Part shown: positions 8,079 to 16,814 of the stretch, one piece after another | Position numbering within the stretch: the first letter of the stretch is position 1 | How the letters are laid out: every line of letters starts with the position of its first letter | Assembly: GCA_001915545.1 (NCBI GenBank) | Contig: MNQS01000020.1 | Location: 1 to 41,887 of the forward strand | Reading direction: 5' to 3' | Source: Bacteroides sp. 43_108 | Lineage (GTDB): Bacteria > Bacteroidota > Bacteroidia > Bacteroidales > Bacteroidaceae | DNA length: 41,887 nt | Program-made: the position numbers and the translations under genes | The notes under the pieces: generated by a model | The model's database searches: none | What the model saw: the letters and a program-made list of their open reading frames with translations, nothing else | What the model was told of the DNA's origin: nothing

Positions 8079-9115
8079 AGCTCAATATATTTCTTTAGTG
8101 TATTTTCAAATTTTCGGACAACAACGGATGCAACAAAATGGGTTTTCGCATATTCGGAATTATATATTGATACACTCCTCATTTTAGCAGGATTCTCGAT
8201 ATATGGTTTCATTGCTTCTGCAAAAACTGCCGGATCTAACGAACTTGATATATATCCCATCTTTCCATTTTCAAAGAAATCTATTAGGCCACCCACTTTT
8301 CTGGTAAAAATAGGGAGTCCGAAAATCATTGCTTCCAAAACCACAGTTGGCATACCTTCCGTATAACTTAGAAACAAATACATATCGGCGTTAATGTATT
8401 CCTTTTTAAAATCTTCCCCACGTAACTCTCCAGTAAAACGGACATCCTTTATTTTCTTATTCTCAACATATTGTTTCAACATAGGAAGTTCTGAGCCATC
8501 ACCGACAAAGGTCAATGTCAGATCCTTGTATTGTGACTTAAGTATTGAAAATGTATCGACTGTTTCATATACACCCTTGGCCTTTTCTATTCGCCCGCTA
8601 TACATAATGTTTTCGGCTTTTCCTTGTCTCATCGAAAGGTCAAAACCTGAAATAAAATAATCGGGTACTTTTGTCGAAGTTAGATGTATATCAGATTTTA
8701 TCCCCCTCCTTATCAATTCATTCTTGAAATCTTGGGATAACACAAAAATACACAAGGCCTTATTCAAATTGGCACTTATCCATTTCCAATCTGCATTTTT
8801 AGCATACTCGAAATTGAAACCATGAATAAATACGGATGTTTTCTTTCTGAAAAATCGGCAAATGTTTAAATATATAAAATCTCGTTTTAAGGCTTTATCT
8901 CCAAGCGATGGGTTAAGTAGTACTATATCAGGTTTAAAGCAAATCAATCGGATTATAAAACGGATAATTAAAAATGGATAAAATATATTACGCCAAGGCT
9001 TACGACCGAAATAAAAATATTCAATATTTTCTTTCCAATACTCTTTAATCCCTAAATAATAATTAGTTACTCCTCCATATCCGGATTTAGTGGGAACAGT
9101 TATTAATACCCTCAT
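8075..9115 (-). CDS. Glycosyltransferase family 4
   Basis: 346 aa from the ATG at 9115, which gives the classic N-terminus MRVLITVPTKSGYGGVTNYYLG; an upstream ATG at 9157 would add 14 hydrophobic residues and is less likely. GT-B fold with the C-terminal GT4 pattern: NIMYSGRIEKAKGVYETV, LTFVGDGSELPML, VRFTGEL, ADMYLFLSYTEGMPTVVLEAMIFGLPIF (the E-x7-E region), and VGGLIDFFENGKMGYIS. It is the only classical GT apart from the WecA- and WecG-type enzymes, so the repeat unit may be short. Acceptor and donor unknown. Confidence 0.9.
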   Translation of the reverse strand: MRVLITVPTKSGYGGVTNYYLGIKEYWKENIEYFYFGRKPWRNIFYPFLIIRFIIRLICFKPDIVLLNPSLGDKALKRDFIYLNICRFFRKKTSVFIHGFNFEYAKNADWKWISANLNKALCIFVLSQDFKNELIRRGIKSDIHLTSTKVPDYFISGFDLSMRQGKAENIMYSGRIEKAKGVYETVDTFSILKSQYKDLTLTFVGDGSELPMLKQYVENKKIKDVRFTGELRGEDFKKEYINADMYLFLSYTEGMPTVVLEAMIFGLPIFTRKVGGLIDFFENGKMGYISSSLDPAVFAEAMKPYIENPAKMRSVSIYNSEYAKTHFVASVVVRKFENTLKKYIEL

Positions 9116-9279
9116 TGTTAGTGTTTCAATTGATATGATTAAAATAATTAAGAACATTGAACATCAACGGTTAATCTATTTTCGTTTTCTGATGTTATGC
9201 CTTTTTGGTTGTTCGTATTGGTAGCTATCCATAGACCATACATCAGCACGATGAGAAATTCAGATTACAAAATTTTTCA

Positions 9280-10521
9280 TCATGAACATAGATTACTAAA
9301 CCATAAGTTTAGTTGGAACAACATGTGCCTCTGTTCAACTAATGGTGTAACAATGAAATACAATACCGGTATAATTGTAACCATAGTTATTAGTAGCTGG
9401 GACTTAAAACTCAATTTGGATTGAATATCCATAACCCACATATATGTAAAAACATATAAGAATAGCACGGCAAGTTTGAAGAATCTATCATAAAAAGTCA
9501 AACTGACATATCCGAAATTGGCAAAAGACAATAGGAGAATACAGAACCCCCAGAATTTGACATTCTGCTCCCAAAATTCTTTCCCTATTTTTTTATATAG
9601 TATATAGATCACAGCCAAGACACCGAAAACGGCAATTGTTTCACGAAGCAAATAGAACTGATTACCATACTCGCGTATTTCCTCTGCATACTTTCCAACA
9701 GACTGTATGATATTTTGATTCCTAACGCTCTCTTTGACGTAGTTTTCAAATATGCCAAATTGTGCGATATTAGTGACAAACGCGATTTTCGCAAAGCGAA
9801 CGATGAATGATACGATAAGAATTAAATAGTACACTTTAAACCTATATCGCAAGAGTAGGTTTAATACAGCCGCGACACATAAGGCGAGTAGTGAATAGTG
9901 AAAACAAATACATAACGCAGATAACCAAAGGTACTTAACGGCTCCTGAATTAAGGTATCTCAAATAGAAGCCAGTAAAAACAAATGCTCCGCTCCAAAAG
10001 CGAAAACCGAGAAACCAATAGTATTCTACAGTAAAAATCACTCCCAGGAAGAGTAGCCATGCAGGAATTGACATTTTCTGCATATATAATGGCTGGAGTG
10101 GTTTTACGACTCCAAATATAAATAGAGAAGTATATACCACACACGCACAAGCAGAGAAAAAATTCCGGTTATCAGCAATTAAACCAATGAAATATTTAAA
10201 TAATACAGGATATATTTCTTTGCCATATTTTGATGTTCCAGAGTCCATCCATTGCTCAACCAATGATTTGTCGGCAATACGATGAAAATGCTCATAATGA
10301 ACCAACAAATCCATTTGTGGCTCATAAAACCAACCAAAATAGAAAGAAAAGATAATAAATAGAATGGGGGCAAACCTTTGTCTGAAAAACATTAATGACA
10401 AACACAGTCCTACAAAAGGAATAAATGTCATTATTACAGACAAGATTACAATTAAGGCTAAAGAAATAGCCCAATGTCGAGAATTAGTATCTATATTGTA
10501 TATCCTATTGTTTATCAACAT
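9280..10521 (-). CDS. wzy: Polysaccharide polymerase, EpsG/Wzy type
   Basis: 413 aa from the ATG at 10521; the TTG two codons earlier is less likely. It has 10 or more hydrophobic segments and a long periplasmic-type loop after the second helix pair containing DLLVHYEHFHRI and SKYGKEIYPVLFKYFIG. This matches EpsG family proteins (MDxxxY...Y-x-P-x-F). ACICFHYSLL and FRFWSGAFVF are further family-like segments. It overlaps the end of wzx by 17 bp. It should join lipid-linked repeat units on the periplasmic face of the inner membrane. Low GC compared with the flanking export genes, as is usual for polymer-specific capsule genes. Confidence 0.82.
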   Translation of the reverse strand: MLINNRIYNIDTNSRHWAISLALIVILSVIMTFIPFVGLCLSLMFFRQRFAPILFIIFSFYFGWFYEPQMDLLVHYEHFHRIADKSLVEQWMDSGTSKYGKEIYPVLFKYFIGLIADNRNFFSACACVVYTSLFIFGVVKPLQPLYMQKMSIPAWLLFLGVIFTVEYYWFLGFRFWSGAFVFTGFYLRYLNSGAVKYLWLSALCICFHYSLLALCVAAVLNLLLRYRFKVYYLILIVSFIVRFAKIAFVTNIAQFGIFENYVKESVRNQNIIQSVGKYAEEIREYGNQFYLLRETIAVFGVLAVIYILYKKIGKEFWEQNVKFWGFCILLLSFANFGYVSLTFYDRFFKLAVLFLYVFTYMWVMDIQSKLSFKSQLLITMVTIIPVLYFIVTPLVEQRHMLFQLNLWFSNLCS

Positions 10522-11761
10522 TACCAACTCTTACTTTATTGGCTAAATATAGGCGCAAAACCAAACATCCCACGTTCGCTATAATCAAAGCCCAAATAAC
10601 ACTTCCTATGCTAATACTGTGAGTAAGAATCAAGACAAGGACAACAATGATGTATATGATTGCAGAATAAATGGTTGTCATATTTACCTCATTGATTTTT
10701 CCAAGTACGCCCAAATAAGGGAAACCGAACATGTCAGCTGGCACACTAATCGCCAATAAAAGCAAGAATAGGTTGAAATACGTGGTTATACTTGCTGTTT
10801 CAGTCTTAATAAAAATCGGTATAAGATACGGTGATAAGAAATATATACAAGCTAAAGCGATTGTATTGGCAATACATAAAAGCAATACCATCTTAGTCGC
10901 TCTACCCATATTTTTTATCCTTGTGAAATATGGGTAAAATATCTGAGATAAAAGCGGAGAAACAAATGATGAATACGCATTATGAAGTTTTTCCGCAGCT
11001 GTATATAATCCGACTGCAAAATCTCCAAGAATAAAGCCAAGCACTAAGGTATTCATTGTTTTATAGGCTCTCATCAAAAAAGTTGATGAGAAAAACGGAA
11101 TACTATCCTTAAGATAAAATTTCACTTCTTGTGCCGAGACTATTTGAAGTTTGATCCCGTATCTTTTTTGGGCAATGAATAAAGCGACAATACCTGAAAC
11201 AAATGTTTCAAGAGCATAGCACAACATCACCAATGCATAATCATCAGTAGACTTAACGATTAAAAAAATAGGCAATATACATAATAGCTTTATTGGCACG
11301 CTGATACGTGTTATATATTTAATGTCCTCCATTGAACGGAAAAGCCAATAGGGAGCAATGACAACCCCTATCAAACGAATAAAGGCTAATATATAAAGCG
11401 TGAGTTCATTCCTTAGTGAAGGAATCAACCCTACAACTAAAATATAAACAAATAGAGAACAGAGTATGAGAAAAAACTTACATTGCAGAATAGAAGAAAC
11501 TATCCTTCCCAATTTTTCTTGATTGTCTCTATTATTGACGACATGCCTGACATTAGATAAATCGAAACCGAACTCATTGAATATCTGAAAGTAAAAGCTA
11601 AATATAATGGCAAAATTTACAAGACCGTATTTTTCTACTCCTATAACGTTCAACAAATATGGAATTAGTAGAATTGGTATAATGCTACTGAAACCATAAA
11701 GGAGAAACTGATTCCAAATATTTGACAACAATCTTGATTTGAAAACTTGGCTTAATGTCAT
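10505..11761 (-). CDS. wzx: O-antigen/capsule repeat-unit flippase (Wzx, MATE/PST superfamily)
   Basis: A 418-aa protein with about 12 predicted membrane helices. The N-terminus (SNIWNQFLLYGFSSIIPILLIPYLLNVIG, then KYGLVNFAIIFSFYFQIFNEFG) is typical of Wzx flippases. It moves the undecaprenyl-PP-linked repeat unit across the inner membrane. AT-rich like wzy, which suggests these central genes were acquired as a serotype cassette within a more GC-rich backbone. Confidence 0.9.
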   Translation of the reverse strand: MTLSQVFKSRLLSNIWNQFLLYGFSSIIPILLIPYLLNVIGVEKYGLVNFAIIFSFYFQIFNEFGFDLSNVRHVVNNRDNQEKLGRIVSSILQCKFFLILCSLFVYILVVGLIPSLRNELTLYILAFIRLIGVVIAPYWLFRSMEDIKYITRISVPIKLLCILPIFLIVKSTDDYALVMLCYALETFVSGIVALFIAQKRYGIKLQIVSAQEVKFYLKDSIPFFSSTFLMRAYKTMNTLVLGFILGDFAVGLYTAAEKLHNAYSSFVSPLLSQIFYPYFTRIKNMGRATKMVLLLCIANTIALACIYFLSPYLIPIFIKTETASITTYFNLFLLLLAISVPADMFGFPYLGVLGKINEVNMTTIYSAIIYIIVVLVLILTHSISIGSVIWALIIANVGCLVLRLYLANKVRVGNVDKQ

Positions 11762-11857
11762 CTTCTTAAAGCAATAGATTTTCTGTAAATCTGCAATCAG
11801 TATATGTGTACGTTTATTGGGAGGGTAAGTCTTGGTAAACTTAATGATTGTCTACCT

Positions 11858-13063
11858 CTATTGCTTAAATATTCCACAGAAATCAAGTATCACTTTATCA
11901 TCTTTCCACGGTAGTTCTTTGAAAGGTGTATGGGCTGTAAGGAACACAACAATATCGGCTTTGTCATAAGCCTCTTTATAGTCTGTCAACTTGAACACGT
12001 TATGTTCTTTCACATTTGGCTCTACCACTAAAATGTTGGCATTATTACATCCTTGCATTACTTTAGTTGTGATATATTTTGCTGGAGATTCACGCAAATC
12101 GTCAATGTCCGGTTTGAATGCCAACCCCATCATTGCTACCACAGGCTTACAGTGATTTTTCAGTTCAAATTCAAACATGGCGTTCTTTACTTTTTCAGCA
12201 CAATAGAACGATTTATAATTGTTGATTTCGCGTGCTGTAGAAATTATGCGACTTTCAACCGGAAAATCCGCTGTAATGAAATATGGATCGATAGCAATAC
12301 AATGACCTCCGACTCCACAGCCAGGTTGCAGGATATTTACGCGCGGATGTTTGTTGGCAAGCCTGATAAGTTCCCAAACATTAATCCCTGCCTTGTCGCA
12401 AATCAATGAAAGTTCATTGGCAAAAGCTATCTGCACGTCACGACTGCTGTTCTCAGTCAGTTTGCACATTTCAGCGGTCTTGCAATTAGTCCGATGCAGC
12501 GTCCCCTGTACGAACTGCGAGTAGAACTCGATTGCTTTTGTTGTACTTTCTTCGTTCATACCGCCAATGACACGGTCGTTATGTACCAACTCATAAATCA
12601 CATTGCCCGGAAGTACACGCTCGGGGCAATAGGCGATATAAATTTTACCTTCCAATTCAGGACGCTCAGCGAAAATTAAGTCACGCATTTTATCAGTCGT
12701 ACCAACGGGTGATGTGCTTTCAATTACATATAAGTCACCTTCCTTGAGAAAAGGAAGTACAGCACGAGTTGCCGCCTCTACATACGAAATATCAGGCTCA
12801 TGATTACCTTTGAACGGGGTGGGAACAACCATAAAGTAAGCGTCACTTGTCTCCGGCTTCGTGCTTGCGTGCAATGTCCCGTTTTTCACAACTTCTTGCA
12901 GCATTTCTTCCATCCCCGGTTCAATGATGTGGAGCTTACCTTGATTGGTCAGCTCTACAACTTTGGGGTTGATGTCAACACCCGTTACCTGTACTCCGTG
13001 CTTTGCTGCGATAATGGCTGTAGGCAATCCGATATAGCCCAAGCCCATAAAACATGCTTTCAT
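11858..13063 (-). CDS. wecC: UDP-N-acetyl-D-mannosamine dehydrogenase
   Basis: A 401-aa member of the UDP-glucose/GDP-mannose dehydrogenase family. The Rossmann motif is GLGYIGLPTA (7-16), with ESTSPVGTTD and YCPERVLPG central. The catalytic segment is GCGVGGHCIAIDPYF, with the nucleophilic Cys at ~255. K-L-x-E-N (KLTENSSRD) and GLAFKPDIDDLRESPA are also present. It oxidises UDP-ManNAc twice to UDP-ManNAcA using NAD+. The start overlaps the stop of the 53-aa ORF upstream. A UDP-glucose dehydrogenase assignment is possible by fold, but wecB in the same operon favours ManNAc. Confidence 0.92.
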   Translation of the reverse strand: MKACFMGLGYIGLPTAIIAAKHGVQVTGVDINPKVVELTNQGKLHIIEPGMEEMLQEVVKNGTLHASTKPETSDAYFMVVPTPFKGNHEPDISYVEAATRAVLPFLKEGDLYVIESTSPVGTTDKMRDLIFAERPELEGKIYIAYCPERVLPGNVIYELVHNDRVIGGMNEESTTKAIEFYSQFVQGTLHRTNCKTAEMCKLTENSSRDVQIAFANELSLICDKAGINVWELIRLANKHPRVNILQPGCGVGGHCIAIDPYFITADFPVESRIISTAREINNYKSFYCAEKVKNAMFEFELKNHCKPVVAMMGLAFKPDIDDLRESPAKYITTKVMQGCNNANILVVEPNVKEHNVFKLTDYKEAYDKADIVVFLTAHTPFKELPWKDDKVILDFCGIFKQ

Positions 13064-13221
13064 AAAATTGAGTTTAATTGAAATTCTTTTGATTGGTCAT
13101 TCATACTTTTGAACAGTTCATCCAGCTTTTTCACAAAATTGTCTTTTTGGCTATCGGAAAGTTCCTTATCTTTTAACTGCTCTATAATGGAATGATAAAG
13201 AGCCTTTTCTCCGCTTGTCAT
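13060..13221 (-). CDS. Small capsule-operon protein, 53 aa, coupled to wecC
   Basis: The ATG at 13221 opens a 53-codon frame (MTSGEKALYHSIIEQLKDKE...NSIL) ending at a TGA that overlaps the wecC start codon (ATGA). The peptide is highly charged and predicted helical (KALYHSIIEQLK, then NFVKKLDELFKSM), with no membrane segment. The tight overlap and a start spaced about 60 bp after cpsB argue for a real translated gene. Function unknown; it could be a helical partner of WecC or just a coupling ORF. Confidence 0.6.
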   Translation of the reverse strand: MTSGEKALYHSIIEQLKDKELSDSQKDNFVKKLDELFKSMNDQSKEFQLNSIL

Positions 13222-13284
13222 CTTGTTGTTTATTAATAGGAATTTTTGTTATAGCTTGGCTATCCATAGCCGCAATAATCTTGA

Positions 13285-13980
13285 CTATAAATCAAGCAGT
13301 TTTTGTACGTTTCTTGTAACGCTTGTACAAATGAACTTTTGAAATATACTGTAACTGTGAATATCTGTCCCTATATAAGCAATAGCCTGTTCTCTCATAA
13401 GAAACATGGCCTTTTTCTTAATCCGGTTGCCATACATACCCGCTATTGATGGAAGATTAATCTGGAATTTCACACCCATGTCTTTTAGCTGTCGGTAATC
13501 CGATTCATCCATATAAGCATAACGCTCCGGATGGGCGAGAACAGGGTGGTATCCTTTAGATTTGATGCGAAGCAGGATATTTTTCAAGCCCATCGGAGGA
13601 CTGAAATAAGAGGTTTCCACCAGCAGGTGGTCGCCATTCTCGCCTAAAGGTAGCAGGTCATTCTTTCCCAGCCGTTCCTCAAAGAGATTGTCAAGCATGT
13701 TTTCCGCTGCAAGGTGCAGTTGTACGCCACCTGTGTAAGCAGCCTGCAATTCTGCAAAACGGTCGCGAAGATGGGCAGTCGTATTGGGAATGTCTTCCAT
13801 GATGTGCGGTGTGAGCCATACGGATTTGATCCCTTGCTCCTCATACAAACGTAGAATTTCCAAAGATTCGTCCATCGTTTGTACACCGTCATCCACGCCC
13901 GGAAGAATATGCGAATGATAGTCTGTAAAACCGATTAGCTTTATTATATTTTGTTTTTCCCTTTTTTTAAAAAACCACAT
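13285..13980 (-). CDS. PHP-type tyrosine-protein phosphatase (CpsB/YwqE family)
   Basis: A 231-aa metal-dependent phosphatase with a PHP fold. Metal-binding motifs are DYHSHILPGVDDG (20-32), TPHIMED, ETSYF, LAHPERY and the C-terminal GTDIHS. In Gram-positive and Bacteroidetes capsule systems this family dephosphorylates the Tyr-rich tail of the Wzc/CpsD kinase. Here it lies in the same operon as a Wzc with such a tail, separated only by the 77-aa protein. Confidence 0.93.
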   Translation of the reverse strand: MWFFKKREKQNIIKLIGFTDYHSHILPGVDDGVQTMDESLEILRLYEEQGIKSVWLTPHIMEDIPNTTAHLRDRFAELQAAYTGGVQLHLAAENMLDNLFEERLGKNDLLPLGENGDHLLVETSYFSPPMGLKNILLRIKSKGYHPVLAHPERYAYMDESDYRQLKDMGVKFQINLPSIAGMYGNRIKKKAMFLMREQAIAYIGTDIHSYSIFQKFICTSVTRNVQKLLDL

Positions 13981-14002
13981 ATAATGACATAAAACTTTTT
14001 AA

Positions 14003-14046
14003 TCATTCCCGATTCCACATGACATATATGCGGAATCCGGGAATGA
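14003..14046. terminator. Hairpin between the 77-aa gene and cpsB
   Basis: Nearly perfect 14-bp inverted repeat (TCATTCCCGATTCC at 14003-14016, paired with 14032-14046, one bulged base). On the minus strand it is followed by ATTAAAAAGTTTT, not a clean T-run, so it may be an attenuator or processing stem rather than a full terminator. Its right arm resembles the dispersed repeat at 1213 and 3578. Confidence 0.45.
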
Positions 14047-14069
14047 ATTGATTGTCCCGGTGATAAACT

Positions 14070-14303
14070 TCACCACCAGTTTCGCTTGCCGAAATGATTT
14101 ATCAACCCGGCCCCAACACAAGCTAAACCGATACAGATAGCCGCAGGAGGACAGATAAATCCACCAGCCAATACTCCGGCTTTTGTTGCGGCAACCACTC
14201 CGACTCCTTTGGTAATCAATGCTGTTTTACCAAATACACCTACAGTAACCATACCCGCACCGAATAAGGTCGCTTTGTCTTCTGTAAAATCGTTCTGTGC
14301 CAT
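14070..14303 (-). CDS. Small Gly/Ala-rich hydrophobic protein in the capsule operon
   Basis: A 77-aa protein. It has an acidic N-terminus (MAQNDFTEDKATL), then two glycine-rich hydrophobic segments (GAGMVTVGVFGKTALI; TKAGVLAGGFICPPAAICIG), and a basic C-terminus HFGKRNWW. GxxxG-type packing and small size resemble two-peptide bacteriocins or holin-like membrane peptides. It has no obvious double-glycine leader. It lies between wzc and cpsB, so a small membrane partner of the Wzc machinery is equally possible. I do not recognise the family. Confidence 0.7.
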   Translation of the reverse strand: MAQNDFTEDKATLFGAGMVTVGVFGKTALITKGVGVVAATKAGVLAGGFICPPAAICIGLACVGAGLINHFGKRNWW

Positions 14304-14382
14304 AGTTGTGATTTTTAGTGAAACAATAGGGAAATCAAATTTACATTCTTACTCCGTATTTAATTGCTTGATAATCAACGAT

Positions 14383-16800
14383 TTACTCTATATATTTTTC
14401 ATCGGAACCATAGTGATATTCCGAACCGTAACCATAGTGATAACCATACCGATAGCCATAACGGTATCCGTAGCGACCACCGCTTCCCTCGGTTCCATTC
14501 AGGATCAGGGACATGTTCTTGTATTTTTTCTCCCCGTAGATTTTCTCCAGTTCAGCAAGCATACTCAGTTCAAGCAATCCTGCACGAACCACGAAAATAG
14601 TACGGTCAGCCAGCTTCTCGATTATCTGCGTGTCGGCCACCAGTTCGATGGGCGGACAGTCAATCAGCACATATTCGTATTGTTCCCTTACGGTATCTAT
14701 TACCTGTTTCAGCCGGTCGTCGAACAACAGTTCGGTGGGGTTGGGAGGTATGGTGCCGACAGGAAGGATGTCCAGATATTTCTGTTTCGGATTGGTGACA
14801 ATTATTTCATTGAGATTGTCAATCCTGCCGCCAAGATAGTCGCTCAACCCCTTGGTAGGAGAGTCGATATAGGATGACGCAGAGCCGTGACGCAGGTCAC
14901 CGTCGATTACCAACACTTTCTTCCCTTTAATGGCAAAGCTCACGGCGATATTCATGGTCAGGAACGACTTGCCGCTGCCCGGATTGAACGAGGTCACGAT
15001 GATGACATTCGATGCCTTATCCTTGCCAGTCATGAACTCCAAGTTGGTACGCAATACACGGAATGCCTCGTTGATGATGTCACGGCTGCCCTCCTTGACA
15101 ACAATGGCCCTGACTTCCTGTGGTTTCTTTCTGAATATTCCTTTCTTCTTTCTTGTGAACAGCGGAATTTCACCGATGAACGGTACGGTTACGCTTTCCA
15201 GATCTTTTCTTCCCCGTACACGGGTATTCATGTTCTCACATATAAAGATAATGACTACCGGAATAAGCAGTCCCAAAGCACACGCGACCATTAAGATGTT
15301 TTTGCGCACGGGTGACATCGGCAACATGCTACCGTGGGGCGGGGCAACAATACGGGTATTGTAGGCCGTAAATGCCTGTGAGAGTTCGTTCTCCTCACGC
15401 TTTTGCAGTAAGAACAAATAAAGAGCCTCCTTTACCTTCTGCTGGCGTTCCACCGAGAGCAGGTATTTGGCTTGTGTAGGGTTAGCTGCTATACGTGATG
15501 TTGTCTGTTGCTCCGTCTGCCGCAAACTTTTTATCTGCGAATTCAAGGTTACTATCTGATTGTCGATAGACCTGATTATCGCCCCACGCATGGATGCCAG
15601 GGCCTGATCCATATCAACGACCAGCGGATTTTCCGTACTACTGTTCGCAACCAGGCTGTTGCGCTGCAACAGTTGTTTGTTGTATTCGGCAATCTGCGAT
15701 TCAATATTGGCGCTTTCAATGCCGGAATTGGCCGGAAGCAGTTGGGTACGGTTGGCGTCATTGGACAAATAGTTCCGGATGTAGCGGGTCATGTAGAGCT
15801 GGTTGTTCAAAGCCAGAATCTGCGCATTCGTCTGGCTGCTCTGCGCCATATACATGCTCGAAGCCGCCTGCACGTCGGGTAACAGATGTTCGGACTTGTA
15901 GGATGAAATGTCCTCGTCCACGTTGCCCAGTTCCTGTTCGATTACGCCCAAACGCTCGTTGATGAACATCGAGGTGCTGATAGCGATCTGGTTCTTGTCC
16001 TTCACCCAGTTCTCATTATAAACGGAAATCAACATGCTCAATACATCCTCCGCCCGTTGTACAGAATTATCCCTGAATGACAGGTCGATAACTGACGCTT
16101 TCTCATTATTCAATGAAACGGACAGATTGGACGAGCAGGAGTTTACAGCATCATACAAACTGGATTTACCTACATACAATGTGTATGTCTCGCCTTTCAC
16201 ATAATTGGGGGTTGCATGGATAATGATTTTCCCTAATGGCGTAGTGATGGAGTCGAGCAAGCGGCCCTTTATATCCTTTCCGTCGAGCTCCGTCCCGTTA
16301 CGTGTAAAGTCGGATAAGAGTAATGTGCTGTCTGGCTGTACTTCCAATGTAAACCCAGCCGATTCGTTTTCAGGAAAGTCACTTATCGTTACATCCACTG
16401 GTAATGTCAGTCCATAGGCCACCTGACGGTGGAATTTCCCCGGAACGAAGTAATTCATATCCAAACGAAATCGTTTAACTACCTCGGTCATTAAAGCCGG
16501 CGACTGAAAGGTGATGAGTTCGTTATTTACATTGGTGCTGGACTGGAACAACCCAAACTCCGAAAAGGATTCCAGATCCGGGGAAACCGACTTGCCTTTG
16601 GAATCCTCCTTGATCAACACCGAAGCAGTGCGTGTATATACGGCAGGGGTACACAGCAGATAGACAGCAGCAACACCTGTCGTTATCGCCAAAGACAGGA
16701 CGAACCACTTCCACCTCGCGAGGCACAGGTACAACAGATCCTGTATCCGCAGGAAATCATCCGGCTGTCCCGGTTTTGTATTCTTTTGATTTACGGCCAT
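14383..16800 (-). CDS. wzc: Wzc-type chain-length determinant and BY-kinase
   Basis: 805 aa from the ATG at 16800, 14 bp after the wza stop; the longer frame to 16869 overlaps wza. Order: N-terminal Wzz domain with a membrane helix (~WKWFVLSLAITTGVAAVYLL), a long periplasmic coiled-coil region, a second helix (KNILMVACALGLLIPVVIIFI), then the cytoplasmic kinase. Kinase motifs are Walker A NPGSGKS, Walker A' VLVIDGDLRHG and Walker B YVLIDCPP. The tail after ILNGTEGSGG is a run of G-Y-R-Y units with about ten Tyr, the autophosphorylation cluster. It controls polymer length and export with Wza and is counteracted by the CpsB phosphatase. Confidence 0.95.
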   Translation of the reverse strand: MAVNQKNTKPGQPDDFLRIQDLLYLCLARWKWFVLSLAITTGVAAVYLLCTPAVYTRTASVLIKEDSKGKSVSPDLESFSEFGLFQSSTNVNNELITFQSPALMTEVVKRFRLDMNYFVPGKFHRQVAYGLTLPVDVTISDFPENESAGFTLEVQPDSTLLLSDFTRNGTELDGKDIKGRLLDSITTPLGKIIIHATPNYVKGETYTLYVGKSSLYDAVNSCSSNLSVSLNNEKASVIDLSFRDNSVQRAEDVLSMLISVYNENWVKDKNQIAISTSMFINERLGVIEQELGNVDEDISSYKSEHLLPDVQAASSMYMAQSSQTNAQILALNNQLYMTRYIRNYLSNDANRTQLLPANSGIESANIESQIAEYNKQLLQRNSLVANSSTENPLVVDMDQALASMRGAIIRSIDNQIVTLNSQIKSLRQTEQQTTSRIAANPTQAKYLLSVERQQKVKEALYLFLLQKREENELSQAFTAYNTRIVAPPHGSMLPMSPVRKNILMVACALGLLIPVVIIFICENMNTRVRGRKDLESVTVPFIGEIPLFTRKKKGIFRKKPQEVRAIVVKEGSRDIINEAFRVLRTNLEFMTGKDKASNVIIVTSFNPGSGKSFLTMNIAVSFAIKGKKVLVIDGDLRHGSASSYIDSPTKGLSDYLGGRIDNLNEIIVTNPKQKYLDILPVGTIPPNPTELLFDDRLKQVIDTVREQYEYVLIDCPPIELVADTQIIEKLADRTIFVVRAGLLELSMLAELEKIYGEKKYKNMSLILNGTEGSGGRYGYRYGYRYGYHYGYGSEYHYGSDEKYIE

Positions 16801-16814
16801 ATCAGATTCTATAT

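Noticed and set aside
9116..9279. Gap between the GT4 and wzy genes as a hidden gene
   Set aside because: No frame of useful length with a start codon on the minus strand; I see only AT-rich sequence.
13258..13271. GGCTA-TCCA-TAGCC palindrome before the 53-aa ORF
   Set aside because: Short stem with no T-run on either strand; not enough to call a terminator or operator.
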